A stretch of DNA of 64,000 nucleotides from Mimachlamys varia. Taxonomy: Eukaryota > Mollusca > Bivalvia > Pectinida > Pectinidae. The stretch spans positions 53,214,322 to 53,278,321 of the forward strand of contig OX392528.1 of NCBI GenBank assembly GCA_947623455.1, in the 5' to 3' direction. The position numbers and the translations under genes were made by a program. Below, piece after piece: positions 20,301 through 31,385 of the stretch. Positions within the stretch are counted from its first letter, which is position 1. Each line of letters opens with the position of its first letter. The notes beneath the pieces were generated by a model. That model did no database searches, was not told the DNA's origin, and saw only the letters and a list, made by a program, of their open reading frames with translations.

Positions 20301-23300
20301 TTTATATCATGTTTTCCCAAGCACCATTTTTCTCTCTATATAATCTATGTAATTTTATTTGGTTAATATCATGTTTTTTTAAGTGAATTAAGTGAACACC
20401 AAAAAATGTTTTTAAATTGAAATAATGTTATCTTTTTATATTGAAACATCTTCATATGTACATTGAATAGCTTACTTTTAGTTATGGAGATTGGAAATGC
20501 ACTAGATTTAGTGGGAAAACATGTTTGTCTTAATGTCACATTCCTGTTGATATCATATTTTTGTCTGACAAATGCAACATGATATAAAGAGGAGTGCACT
20601 GTACTCAGTTGATAAAGCTGTTCTCCTCGTACTTAATGTCCAATAAATATGTGTTAAAGTGAGAGTTTAAAAGTTTACATGTATGAATGTGGATTTCTGA
20701 GGTTTCATATTTGTTTTTGAAATAGACAAGTTCTGGTTTATAAACATTCTGCTGTACTGTAGGTGGCAGTGTGGAGGAGAAGTCTCAGGCGACGCGGGTG
20801 ATGATTTTCTCCCAGTACCGGGACAGCGTGGCGGAAATAACAGACATACTACGGCAGCATCAACCTCTGGTCAAGGTTATGAGCTTCATTGGTCAATCTT
20901 CTGCTGGCAAGGCCACCAAGGGATTCACCCAGAAAGAACAACTTAAGGTAGAGTGACCCTAATATCCTGGATAAAGTGTTCTAAATATTGCTAGCCTCTT
21001 GTTAAAAGAAATTAACTGACATAAAAAATATGCCGTAATTTCATGAATATTGTGCACTCTTTTTGGGGGAAAATTGAAAGTGTCAAGAACAGGGTGCATA
21101 TTATACACAAAAACAATAAAAAAAAAACAGTTCTTGGTCGCGGTCATTTATCGTTAATTTTTTGGAGATGTTCAGAATAATTTGAAAGATTTTTGAGGTT
21201 GTAAACAGTTAATATTTTGTTACATTATTCATGATTTCCTCAATCTTTTTACAATTATGAAAAGAGTAAAGTTGCCTGAACTTTCAGATCGAGTTTGTAT
21301 TGAAGCTATGTTATGAATTTATATAAGGCATATATCTTGAAATATACCGAAGTAATAGATTGTTGTTAGCTCTCTGAGGCTCAAAATGCCTTTCTTGTGT
21401 TAAATAATACTAAAAGATTCAATCCTGAAGGTGGAAATGTGTAAAGAATGACATGAGATGTTCGCCTGTTCATGTACTGCAAAGAGTCATGTACTGCAGA
21501 TGATGATGACTTCCATAGAGAGATTTCATTGAGATTAGGAAGTAAGTAATATTAAACTGAGTAACAGTGTTTGTTACTTGTCTCCTTTAGGTCATGAAAG
21601 AGTTCCGTGAAGGCAGCTACAACACGTTGGTGTCCACATGTGTAGGAGAGGAGGGTCTCGACATCGGGGAGGTTGACCTAATTGTATGTTTTGACGCCCA
21701 TAAAAGCCCGATAAGATTGGTACAAAGGATGGGGCGTACAGGCAGGAAACGTGAGGGGCGCATCATCATGTTAGTAACGGAAGGCAAGGAGGAACAGGTA
21801 AATGCTACGTTTAGTACACATAGTCCAAACATTCAAAAATAATTGTATTAATAGAATTTATTTTTTTATCGCTTTTGAAGCTTATTATAATAAAAACTTC
21901 ACCAAGTGAAACTACTTGAATATCTTTTTGAATGACATTAGATATCTTGATTAGTGTGTACATGTAAGATTTTGAAATGTCAAAGTCATTGTTGATATTA
22001 AGTGTTGTTTCTTAAGTTCATTATAATTCACACTTTATATACATAAGTAGATTTAATATTTGGACTTTGGACAGAATTAAGTTTGGTTTATACAGATTTC
22101 CATATTACATAGGGTAACAATTTAGAAAGGTTTCACTAAAACTAGACCTGAATTTATTATAAATTCACCCAAATTATTTTTCCTAGAGGAAAAAAAAAGA
22201 ACAAAACATGATGATTCAAAGAAAATTAGGTTCTTCCTGCAATTTCACTATAATGAATTTAATTATCACACAGATTTACAACCAAAGTCAGTATTCCAAG
22301 AAGAGTATACACAAGGCGATCCTGAACGGTGCCAAATCCCTCCATTTCTACCAGAACAACCCCCGCATGGTGCCAGAGGGATGGACGCCAGCCTGTCACA
22401 AGATGCACATCACTGTCAAACAGAACTTTCAGACAAAGAACGCCCCTAAGAATGCTCCTAAAGTCAGCCGAGACTCTAAGCAGAGTAGAATCAAATTCCA
22501 ATCCAAATCTACTGCAGGTGTGTAATATACCCAAATCCTATTTTCCATAATTAGCACCCCTTCCCCTTCTGCAGAGGAATTGAAATCATATAAGTGCCCC
22601 TACTAATCGTGACACAACTAAATTATTCTATATTGTGGTTTGGTAAACCTCCATGTGCGCATATTTACGAAGTAAGTGACAACAATGTCGCACATCATGA
22701 TTACTACCCATTCTGGTATCAATACATCATAATTATTGACTTTATTTAAACAACATTTTTTGTCCAGATATTAGTTTAATTATCCTAATAATACTTTTCA
22801 ATGGGCGCTTATTACGACAGATATGGCAAGTAAAAGCTGTTTGCTGGTCCTTCATGATAATTCCCATCCTTGGTATTCTCTACACCCCTGGAATATATCA
22901 TAGCAAATTTTAAGACTCATGGCTAGCTATTTGATTGGTGTCCTGCAGAAAAAACCTGACTAATAGAATGATAGCTTGCATGTCATATGAAACTAACTAT
23001 ATATGCGTGCATCACAAATGGAGGGAACATTCACCAAGTGCATACAATGTATCCAAGAAAAATGCATTCAAAATGAAAAATTTCCAGCAAAACAGTAGAA
23101 AATCATTTTTGAAAGGGAAACTAATAATAAATCTTGTGGGAACTTTATGAATACATAATCAAGATGAAAGAATCAAAACACAAATTATGTTGTAAGTGTA
23201 AAACATTCTGGGGAGCCAGATCAGTTTTGAACCCCTGGACTTTAGGGTGTTAAACCATGCAGGAGCTGAATGAGCTGCTCTGACGATGAAAGTATACAAG

Positions 23301-26300
23301 CCCAAATTTGATGCAGTTATATCCTAATGTAAGTTAAGGGGAAGTAACAATTTATGATAAAAACAGGAGCACAGTGGAACAGGGATCCTAAAAGTATAAT
23401 GACAAGATACAGGTATACTTAATAATACATAATGACAAGGAACAGGGATCCTAAAAGTATAATGACAAGATACAGGTATACTTAATAATACATAATGACA
23501 AGGAACAGGGATCCTAAAAGTATAATGACAAGATACAGGTATACTTAATAATACATAATGACAAGGAACAGGGATCCTAAAAGTATAATGACAAGATACA
23601 GGGATTTGTTTTATGTCCTATTAACAGCTATATAAAGGTCATTTAAGGTTGTGCTAGGATTTGGAGGTGAAAGAAAGTCGTACCCTGAGAAAAACCACTG
23701 ACCTATGGTCAGTACCTGGCAACTGTCCCACATGGGTTTCAAACCCGCAACCCAAAGGTGGAGGGCTAGTGCTAGAATGTTGGACACCTTATATAATTAA
23801 CCACTCGGCCACCACAGTCCCTTATATATAATGGCAAGGGGTAGGGGTATACTCTTGAGATCATTAGCCCACCCTATCTAACCCAAGTACATACTGGTAT
23901 CTATTATTATTTGGTACAGATTGTAAAGGTGACGATGGCTTACTGACTGCGGAGGAGTACCGGGACCTTGTACAGAACTACTCCGTACCAGCCGACAGTT
24001 TACCTACCCTCCCGTCCAGGTTACCACTGCTAGCTTTAGGGGAGCAACATGTAAGTTATACCAAACAGATCAAATTTACCTTCTTATAGTCAAAGTTTGA
24101 TGTTTTGGATTTTGATCAAAATTATACAATGATTAGCATACTTAGAACAAGTTAAGGTTTCACTAATTGGAACTACATGCTGATGTGTGTGTTTGGATTT
24201 GTACTAGTTTTAATGTCTTGTTTTATATTCAATATTTTCCTGCATAAAATGTTCAGCATAAGGTTCCATCATTGTCATCAAGTAGGATTAATATGGACTG
24301 AAGGCTGCTCTGGAATACTGTAAACATGACTTAATTTGGCGCAATCAAATTTTAGCACATTGCTAGTTTTTGCATATTAGGGCAATGATGAATATGCACA
24401 TCCGTGTTAATTATTATATAAGCAGAGTATAAAAACTCCAATTAGCGCAATTATATTTTAGCACAATGCTTTCAGTGCATAAAACTGCTAAAATAAGATT
24501 ACTGCAAAAATATGTACGTTTACTATTAATTTGATATAGAATGAATTCTCTTTTTCTGAGGATTTATGTTGACTAAGCTTGTTCTCTTCTGCATGGTTTA
24601 GCTGTAGAAACTAGGCGAACAAACCAAATAGCATCAAAAACAAGGAAAATATTTGCCACTTAGAGTTCTTCCTGGAATCTAATTAGTACTTCATTTAAGC
24701 ATTGTACTAAGGCATTTATCAGCATGTGAATGCCAAGATAAATGGAATGAAGTGCATCAAAAAAGAAAAATAATAGAAAAATCATTAGATTCCAGACTGT
24801 TGGTTTTAGATATTGTATGCTTTCTTAATTCATTGATCCAGGAGGTCACACAAACTGGTAGAAGGCAAGTTCTCCGTGAATGGCTGCCCTGGCAGAACCG
24901 TCTTCAGCAAACCTACAAAATGGATCATTCAACAAGAACTAAAAACTTTGTGGAACTGATGCAGTTTATTGAAGTTCAGCGTAAGTAAACATGCTTCAGA
25001 AATTTGATGGAATCGATATTGTAAGGAAAATATTAGTTGGTTGTAAAACAAATAATTATACATATAAAAAGTTTTCATTCTCTGAAATACTGTAAAATTG
25101 GAATTTTTTCGTGGTGTGGAAATTTTTGCTTATTTCACTGGCATTAAATCTCTGTGAATATATCCACACACGAAAATTTTGATACCACTCAAACTCTACA
25201 GTGTACACTAGTATTATAGGTACACACCATGGCTGACAGCGTGAAAGTTACCACACCACGAACAGTTTGGAGCCTGACTGAGCGAAAAATTCCACCCACT
25301 AAAATATTGGCTTTTACAGCAGTATTTTGACATGAATTTTCCATAACTCAGAAAAATTTCTGTACTTACTGGGGTATTTTGACCGTATCACACAGGCCTC
25401 AGCTGATTTGTTTACTGAGAAGTGGTCAGAACTCTGAACAGGGATGAGGGATTGGACCTACCACCTGTGTACAATTCTCTCCTAGTTTCATGTGATTGTC
25501 CATCTGCACGTGACACTACAGAGTTCGGACCACTTCTCGGTAAACAAATCGACTGATGAAGACTGATACGGTTGAAATATCCCAGTAAGTAAAGAAATTT
25601 CTCTGTTTCAGAAAATTCATATCAAAAACCATTCATATCTATTTCTGTGAATATTGATAGCATGTGTAGAGAAAAATTTATTGCAGAAAAAGATTTTTGT
25701 TTAAATTCTTATTTTTCAAGATGAACAATTAAGTCTGCATTGTTAATTTAATTGCCATATTTTAAGTCGAAACTGTTATTCTAAAAGTGTTGTTATACTA
25801 ATAACTTTCTTTATTGAATTCCAGAAACACTAGACCCGAATGAGGATCCTTATGGAGACGAAATGAGTCTGTTTCTAAATGAGGACGATGTACTGAAACC
25901 AGGGGAAACAAGTGGACGAGGAGGAGCTGGAATATGGAAATTCTGTGTGTCTGTGGACAAGGGAGGCAATCCTGTGTCAACAGTACAAAAATGCAAAGGA
26001 AAACGTGTCCGAAAGAGTGAAGTGCTGCCGGTGTTTGAGATCAGTGGTGATGAAGAAAGTGACGAAGATTTGCCGGATTTCAATATTAATCGCACTAAGA
26101 ATGATCAACAGACATCTAATCAAGGAAACAAAAAAGGGAAGAAGGGAAAGCGTAAACTTTTACCGAAATCTGTGTCGGTATTGACAGAAATTCCAGACTC
26201 GATGTCTGTTGTGAAGAAAAATAAAAAGGACAAGAAACGTTCCGTGAGTGGCGACAGATCTGTGGTTCAGTTGATAGCTGATACTGAAAGCAGAGATTTC

Positions 26301-29300
26301 ACCGATGAAGAAGACATAGTAACCAAAGTGTTACCCCCATTAGATGAAATAACATCTCACACCAGTCAAGAAAAAGAAAGAGTCCCAGACAATCAGAACG
26401 ATTTACAGGAAGATATGGACCTTTCTGATATCAATTATTCTCCACTTGCTGTCAGTGATCAAGAGGATCAAGAGCAAATGGAATTCGAAACTGGGAAGGA
26501 AGGCGATTGGTCAGTTTCACAGCTCCTTCCGAAGGTGTGTTCCGTTCATTTGGGCAACCGTCTGGATACGTCAGAAACACTGGACAATATAAATCTGTTT
26601 CAAGTTCGAACTCCCCCTCCTCTGGAGCAAGTGGAGGAAATCATTGCCGATCTTGATAAATGTGAGAAGTTACCTCCCCTTGATCTGTTACAGTTGGTTG
26701 ATGAATGGGAAAAGGAAAACCAGGAATACCAGAATCAGAAAGGGAGCAAAAGTCATTTTAGTGAATCTACCTTTATGGGGATGAAAGGTCGGTCTAGTAG
26801 AGAAAAATCACTGAGCCACTCTTCATCGAAAGACAGGTCCCCAACTAGTGAGGATAAGATTGTTGATGCTAGTTTTGAAACGGACGGAAAGTCAAAAATC
26901 AAAAGAAGGATGTCAGAACCATTACAGGATATCCTCATCCACACAGTGCATCAGTCTCCACCTGAAGTATCTGTTGAATATTTAAAGGAAAATGAACACT
27001 TGGACAATGAGGAACATGAAGAAATTGTTTGTGAAAAATTAGACCAGGGATATAATCATTCAGATGTTGAGACTTCGCAGGACAAGGGAGGAGAACCTCA
27101 CCTAGCTGTTCCAAGCAATAAAGGGAAGTCTCCAATCAACGAGGCTCATGTTCCACCACAGAAAACAGGAGTTGATGACGAAGACATGTCTGATGATTCT
27201 GAAATTTTTATCGACACACAGGCAAATTTTGCTCTGGCTATGAATGTGGATGAAGATCCATTTGAAGGGGAGAGAAAATCTTCATCTGTCAAATGCGATG
27301 AAATCCAAAATGCACCCCAGAATATTGAGTTGGATAGTAAAGTAATTGAGGAAGAAGGTTCAGGAGTACGAGAAAGAAGTACTTCAGTTTCGTCAGATGA
27401 TCATTTTTTCGACACTCAGGCCAATTTTTCGCTTCATGATGATGACCTTTTTGGCGATGGAGACATGGACGTAAGTCACACAAATAAGTCTTTACCTTTC
27501 ACAGGAAGTTTTGAGAACCAAAAAAGTTTAGGAAATGTTGAAAAGATACATTTAATGGATAATCTGGGAGATAAAGAAAAGGAAAAGTGTGCTGATTCAT
27601 CTCTGAATGTTGATTCTGTTAAAAACGGAGAACTACCAGTAGAGGATTTTAGTAAAAGCAACAAAAAAACTGTAAAAGGGAATCTGAAGAATAAAGGAAA
27701 TAATAATTCCGTGCTATGTACATCAGCAGATGCCTCTTTGTTCGACGATTCCTACGATAATGAAATGCTGATGGCCCTGAAAACTCAGAGAAGCTGTACT
27801 GTTTCGCCCACTCAGTTCACATTCACGCAAGCCCTCGCATGTGTGCACGACAGCAACGAACTCCTGTCGGAAAGTTCTGAACATGATGTAGACAGAATAC
27901 AGGAAAAGAAGTCCAGAGATAAGTTAGTTGAGAATGACCTTCCTGCAGAGAAATCTGTGAAAGAAATTTGTAATTCACTGCAGGATCCCCAGACAGTTTG
28001 TAATGAAACTCAAAACAAGGGTCAAAGCACTTTTAAAGATGTAAAAAATGCAGGAAGGAAAAATTTTAATGCAGATTCTAAGCAAGATTCAATCGATAAC
28101 ATCACAAACCTTCAATCAAACAGTGATTCAGGAGACAGTTCGAATGAAAGTAGTAAAGATTCGTTTGATTTACCTCATTTTGATTTGGGTTTCGAGGTAG
28201 ATGAGGACGTCATCCCCCCGTCGCCCTGTGCTAGCCAGTCTTTCTCACAGAAGTCTTTCTCTGCCTGTCTCAGTCAGAGCCTGCTCAAAAGCAGGAAATC
28301 ATTGTCGACAAAATTTGATTCCGCGAGTGTCTGTGATAAAGCATCAACTGCCAGCTCTACCAAAGCTCAAGGCACAGCTGGTATGAGTATGATTGAGGAA
28401 GATTCTGAGGAGTTCTGTAACCATAGTCCCGTCATCAGTAAACAAGGACACAAGTCTCATCTGGACAATGATTGTAAATTTTCTAAGACAGTTCGGGAAA
28501 ATGGTACCAAAAATATTGACCACACCACCACCGAAATTCTGAATTTTAAAGGAAAAACTTATGAATCTAATTTAAGGGCTTTAAACAAGGACAAAGTTCA
28601 CCCTGGAATTTCCTGTGACATACAAAGGAGAAACCCTAGCACAGACTCTGCTGGCACTCCAGCTCATAAATCTGTTAAGAGTTTTACTAAAACTAAAGTG
28701 AACCATATTGACAAATGTGAAAAGGAATCTATGAAGTCTACAAGTATGTGTAGTACAAACCTGGCAGAGGAAAACCACAGTGTTTATTATATTAGTGACA
28801 GAATTTCTGATTCTGTTCTGAATTCTAGAAATAACTCAACAACATCTACTGTTAATATTAATACACCAAAGCACAAAAGTTCAAAAATGGATTTCAGGAC
28901 CCCTGATTGTCATTTAGAACAGTTAGAGACCAACTCATGTGATGTTGGCAAATGTGAAGTTGATGATGGTTCACCAGTGATGTTGGGTAGGTCACCTATT
29001 CATGATAAACTACCGTCCCCAGAGTCAGAGGATGAAATCGTTGTAAGGAAAAAACGAAGCACAATGATAATAGATTCACCTTCTCCTGTGTTCACACAAA
29101 CCAGACGGCCAGTGTTGGATAGGTCACCGATTGTCAAATTGCCCTCCTCCGATTCGGAAGAGGATATTGTTGTTAGAAAAAAACGGAGGACAGTGATGAT
29201 AGAATCACCGTCACCAGTGTTCTCCCAAAGCAGAAGAGGCGTTGACGATCAAACTACTCCGTTCAGAACGAAGGGTGAACTTTCAGGCGCAAATACTTCG

Positions 29301-31385
29301 GCTGGTGGGAAACACATGATCGATTTGACAAAAGACACAAACAGTAAGTCAAAGAAATTAAAATTTAATGTCTCCTTTAAACTTCCAGAGCTCCAAGAAT
29401 TTGATGATGATGATGACGACTTTGCCGATGACCATTCAGTCTTGACGAGAAACAAACCTTCTGTTGCTTCTGAGGTATTGAGGAAAAGGTTGTCGGAGGC
29501 TGAAAAGAAAATTGTTAAAAGAAGGACGAAATCAAAGTCTCCGGCTGACATGTTTATCCATGCTGAAGCTGAAATGTCGGACGACCATGAAGGTGTTTCT
29601 GGTGATGAGGATGATGGGAGCGATATGGATCAAATGGATGACAGTTTCATCGGTGAGGCAACGCAGATGTCACAGGGAAGGTACGAGGACATGCAAGCAT
29701 TCTATCTCAAATCCGTCAGGAGTCCTCATGTTGGAGGGAAATTACGGCTTAAACACAACCACGGAAACATGGATGTGTTCTCACAGCCCCAAAACCATGA
29801 ACAGTCATGTTACATGCAAGACAGCTTCTGTGTGGATGATGAGTTGGAGGAATCTGATGAGGAGGAAGACGAGGAGGAGGAGGAGGTAGATGAAATTACT
29901 TTGTTAGAGGACCCTAATGTATCATATGTAGGGAGAAGGACTCGCTGGTCAAAACCGGCAGCTGTCGCGAAGAAAAGGGTTGTGAAAAATATGACTGGAA
30001 GAAAAAGAATTCGAAAAATGTCCGATTCATCTAGTGAAGAGGAGAGTAACAGATGTGAGATAACTTCGGTGCAGACACCTCGAGTGGCAGCTGGTAAACC
30101 GCGGGGAAGGGTGCTTCTGTCAAGTAGTGATGAGGAGACAAAGTATAAAAATGTGTCGCCTCCTAGAGTTATCTCCCCTGCTGGAGGAACGCAGGATGTC
30201 ATACCATCTCTCATGACCAGGATAAAGAACCATAGTTCTGTGAATTCAAGTTGTGTGTCAGAATTACGGACAAAGATGGCGTCAGACTGCACTTCAACTG
30301 CTGGATCTTCTAAATCTAGTCATGTTACTGGTGTACCAAATGCAAGTCGTAATAAATCTAGTGCTTCTTTGAGTATAAGTCGTACTGCTACAGACAATTC
30401 TGTTTCTAGGTTGAATATGAGTTGCAGTGGATCAGAAAAACCTTGTGCTGTGTTGAATACAACTTCAAAAGCTGACCAGATGCGTGAACAACGATTGCAG
30501 AAACAGAAAGAGAAACAGGAAGAATTCAAAAGGAAAATGGCAGAAAAGACACTGGGAAATTCAATGTCTGAATCATCTGTGACAAAAAGTGATATAAACA
30601 AATCGAAGACTAGGATGACTGAAGGGATGAAGTCAAACTGTGATACCTCAAGTGCTTGGTCCGAGGAGTTAGTGTTGACGACTGGTCCTACGGAAAACAC
30701 CAATAAATCTGTGATATTTGTGGACTCAAGGGAAATCAATGGCTCTCAGAACATTGTTTCAGAACTCCGTTTTAAACACAATTTGTCTGTTATAGTCGCC
30801 CAGCTGGCTGGGTGTGACTATGTCGTCAGTAACAGGATGGGGGTAGACAGAAAAGTGTGGTCAGAATTCACCAACGGGTCAAATCGGGCCAAACTTATCG
30901 ACCGTATACAACAGTTGTGCGAGTTGTATGACCGACCATGTCTGATCATAGAATCCGACCCAGTGAAGGGTACTGACAAGGGAGGAAATCGACTCCTTCA
31001 TTGGACCAGATACGTTGATAGGACCATTGTCCAGTTAATTAACTCAAGTGTAAAACTGTACTTTACCACTGGTCAGTTGGACACTGCCGCCATTCTGGCC
31101 GACCTCTGTATGCTTGAGAAGCGAAAAAACATGGCAATTGATGTACCCTTGAATGTAAGCGATAAAAAACAGCAACATGTAAAGTTCTACACGTCCATAC
31201 CTAAACTGACCCACGTTCACAGCCTCAATCTGACGTATAACTTCCGGACTATTAAAGACTTCCTGTCGGCCAGTGTCCAGGCAATTAGGACTAAGGGCTG
31301 TATGTCTGAAAAGCGGGCAGAGGAAGTTTACAATTTTGTGAGGAGAAACTTTGACCTACAAATGTTACCTTCAAGCTATGGGTGA
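14195..31385 (+). CDS. FANCM: FANCM, Fanconi anaemia complementation group M DNA translocase (15 coding exons)
   Basis: Joined exons: 14195-14395, 14923-15245, 15673-15791, 16146-16318, 16765-16842, 17438-17596, 18338-18469, 19007-19236, 19607-19704, 20763-20947, 21591-21797, 22274-22517, 23920-24050, 24842-24980, 25825-31385. All introns are GT-AG, phases agree, and the sum is 7,980 nt (2,659 aa; human FANCM is 2,048 aa). SF2 helicase motifs appear in order: LPTGLGKT (about residue 156), [14 protein letters not shown] (about 259), [10 protein letters not shown], then after the Hef/FANCM-type insert [20 protein letters not shown] and QRMGRTGR (about 611). The C-terminus (about 2436-2659) is an ERCC4-like domain plus helix-hairpin-helix. 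The protein remodels stalled forks and anchors the Fanconi core complex and, in vertebrates, FAAP24, MHF and BLM-TOP3A-RMI. The start has A at -3. Confidence 0.96.
14407..14597. repeat. direct repeat in FANCM intron 1
   Basis: TCAAGTGAATTGACAAGGAA with flanking bases occurs at 14407 and again at about 14573, and the following sequences are also loosely alike, suggesting an old duplication of about 166 bp. Confidence 0.6.
14923..15245 (+). CDS. FANCM: FANCM exon 2 (helicase motif I)
   Basis: Carries [13 protein letters not shown], the Q-motif-like entry to the helicase, and Walker A LPTGLGKT. The acceptor is TTAATTAG|GCAATG and the donor TACAG|GTATTT, splitting an arginine codon. Confidence 0.95.
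15673..15791 (+). CDS. FANCM: FANCM exon 3 (motif Ia)
   Basis: Encodes [20 protein letters not shown] and AEMTG. Acceptor GTACAG|GTGGTA, donor GACTG|GTAAGA. Confidence 0.95.
16146..16318 (+). CDS. FANCM: FANCM exon 4 (DEAH box)
   Basis: Encodes [15 protein letters not shown] and [16 protein letters not shown], with the motif II DEAH intact. Donor GTCAG|GTATGG, phase 0. Confidence 0.95.
16765..16842 (+). CDS. FANCM: FANCM exon 5 (motif III)
   Basis: A 26-codon exon, [12 protein letters not shown] then [14 protein letters not shown]. Acceptor TTTCAG|GTTGTA, donor CAAG|GTAATA. Confidence 0.95.
17438..17596 (+). CDS. FANCM: FANCM exon 6
   Basis: Encodes 53 residues including [16 protein letters not shown] and KKTYIQ, matching the start of the insert between the two RecA-like lobes in vertebrate FANCM. 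Confidence 0.94.
17661..17899. mobile_element. mariner-type MITE in FANCM intron 6
   Basis: A 239-bp non-coding element with TA on both sides and termini CTGTAAAA / TTTTACAG; the outer ~50 bp are an imperfect inverted repeat. It is about 75-80% alike by eye to the element at 25090-25319. Confidence 0.8.
18338..18469 (+). CDS. FANCM: FANCM exon 7
   Basis: Encodes 44 residues of the insert domain ([15 protein letters not shown] to NPPQQMQ). Acceptor CCCACAG|GTCATG, donor TGCAG|GTAGGG. Confidence 0.93.
18655..18990. repeat. dispersed repeat fragment in FANCM intron 7
   Basis: TGGAATCACCCTGTCCGTCCGTCTGTCTG is a fragment of a repeat type also visible near 33850-33890 (TCCGTCTGTCTGTCTGG). The limits are unclear. 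Confidence 0.4.
19007..19236 (+). CDS. FANCM: FANCM exon 8
   Basis: Encodes [21 protein letters not shown] and the rest of the insert; ends within an arginine codon at ATCAG|GTATGT. Human FANCM has the equivalent SLYHGYELLQ. Confidence 0.94.
19607..19704 (+). CDS. FANCM: FANCM exon 9
   Basis: Encodes [15 protein letters not shown], the end of the insert leading into lobe 2. Acceptor TTTACAG|ACTGAG, donor GAAAG|GTTTGT. Confidence 0.94.
19980..20150. repeat. short internal repeat in FANCM intron 9
   Basis: CCTTCTGTTCCTATATATA occurs twice (about 20041 and 20095), each preceded by CACCCTACG. Just after, CTGATGAGTTACAACTCAGAAACGA forms a small stem of the kind found in retroelement-derived repeats. 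Family unknown. Confidence 0.5.
20256..20601. mobile_element. pogo/Tigger-like MITE in FANCM intron 9
   Basis: A 346-bp element flanked by TA (20254-20255 and 20602-20603), with termini CAGTGGACTCC and GGAGTGCACTG as inverted repeats. Inside, TTAATATCA/TTTATATCA motifs recur near both ends. The terminus resembles Tigger-class CAGTNGACTC ends. No transposase frame is present. Confidence 0.75.
20763..20947 (+). CDS. FANCM: FANCM exon 10 (motif IV)
   Basis: Encodes [38 protein letters not shown]. The split glycine codon matches exon 9. Donor TTAAG|GTAGAG. Confidence 0.95.
21591..21797 (+). CDS. FANCM: FANCM exon 11 (motifs V and VI)
   Basis: Encodes [19 protein letters not shown] and [14 protein letters not shown], with the arginine finger intact. 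Acceptor TCCTTTAG|GTCATG. Confidence 0.96.
22274..22517 (+). CDS. FANCM: FANCM exon 12
   Basis: Encodes [16 protein letters not shown] and [13 protein letters not shown], both close to vertebrate FANCM just after the helicase. Donor CTGCAG|GTGTGT. Confidence 0.94.
23376..23602. repeat. 63-bp minisatellite in FANCM intron 12
   Basis: GGAACAGGGATCCTAAAAGT starts identical units at 23376, 23439, 23502 and 23565, exactly 63 bp apart, with no visible substitutions; about 3.6 copies. Confidence 0.95.
23603..23821 (-). mobile_element. tRNA-derived SINE (family 2) in FANCM intron 12
   Basis: On the minus strand it starts GTGGTGGCCGAGTGGTTAA (A-box region like tRNA-Leu/Ser), has B box GGGTTTGAAACCC, the body motif CCAGGTACTGACC and the tail GCTGTTAATAGGACATAAAAC. 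The head contains a small extra TTATATAA compared with the copy at 31926. It abuts the 63-bp minisatellite. Confidence 0.85.
23920..24050 (+). CDS. FANCM: FANCM exon 13
   Basis: Encodes [16 protein letters not shown] and [10 protein letters not shown], the post-helicase region corresponding to the human FLSEEEFKLWNR segment. Donor CAACAT|GTAAGT. Confidence 0.9.
24842..24980 (+). CDS. FANCM: FANCM exon 14
   Basis: Encodes [19 protein letters not shown] and [11 protein letters not shown], matching the human SEWRLWQDHPLPTHQVDHS region. Donor TCAGC|GTAAGT. Confidence 0.93.
25090..25319. mobile_element. mariner-type MITE in FANCM intron 14
   Basis: Second copy of the CTGTAAAA...TTTTACAG family (230 bp), with TA at 25088-25089; the right flank has decayed from TA to CA. 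Confidence 0.78.
25324..25627. repeat. foldback element in FANCM intron 14
   Basis: Two inverted arms of about 110-130 nt close on a short spacer of roughly 50-80 nt. The left arm includes ACTTACTGGGGTATTTTGAC and TTTGTTTACTGAGAAGTGGT; the right arm includes ACCACTTCTCGGTAAACAAA and AATATCCCAGTAAGT. The arms are about 80-85% complementary by eye. It sits 4 bp after the MITE and 200 bp before the giant exon. Confidence 0.85.
25825..31385 (+). CDS. FANCM: FANCM exon 15, giant terminal exon with ERCC4-like domain
   Basis: A single 5,561-nt exon encodes about 1,853 residues, 70% of the protein. Most is a low-complexity acidic and serine-rich linker. Two copies of a DTQANF motif lie near residues 1270 and 1336, and a 40-residue tandem duplication with SPSPVF and IVVRKKR occupies about 1862-1947. 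An acidic run ([12 protein letters not shown]) lies near 29860-29890. The C-terminus has [19 protein letters not shown] and VDRKVWSEF, then [12 protein letters not shown] and RAEEVYNF in the HhH region. In active XPF-type nucleases the motif is ERKxxxD; here it reads DRKxxxE, so the domain is predicted inactive, as in vertebrate FANCM. Confidence 0.95.

Noticed and set aside
29810..30292. 160-codon minus-strand frame inside FANCM exon 15
   Set aside because: It is antisense to the coding exon and its poly-serine run mirrors the GAGGAGGAGGA acidic tract.
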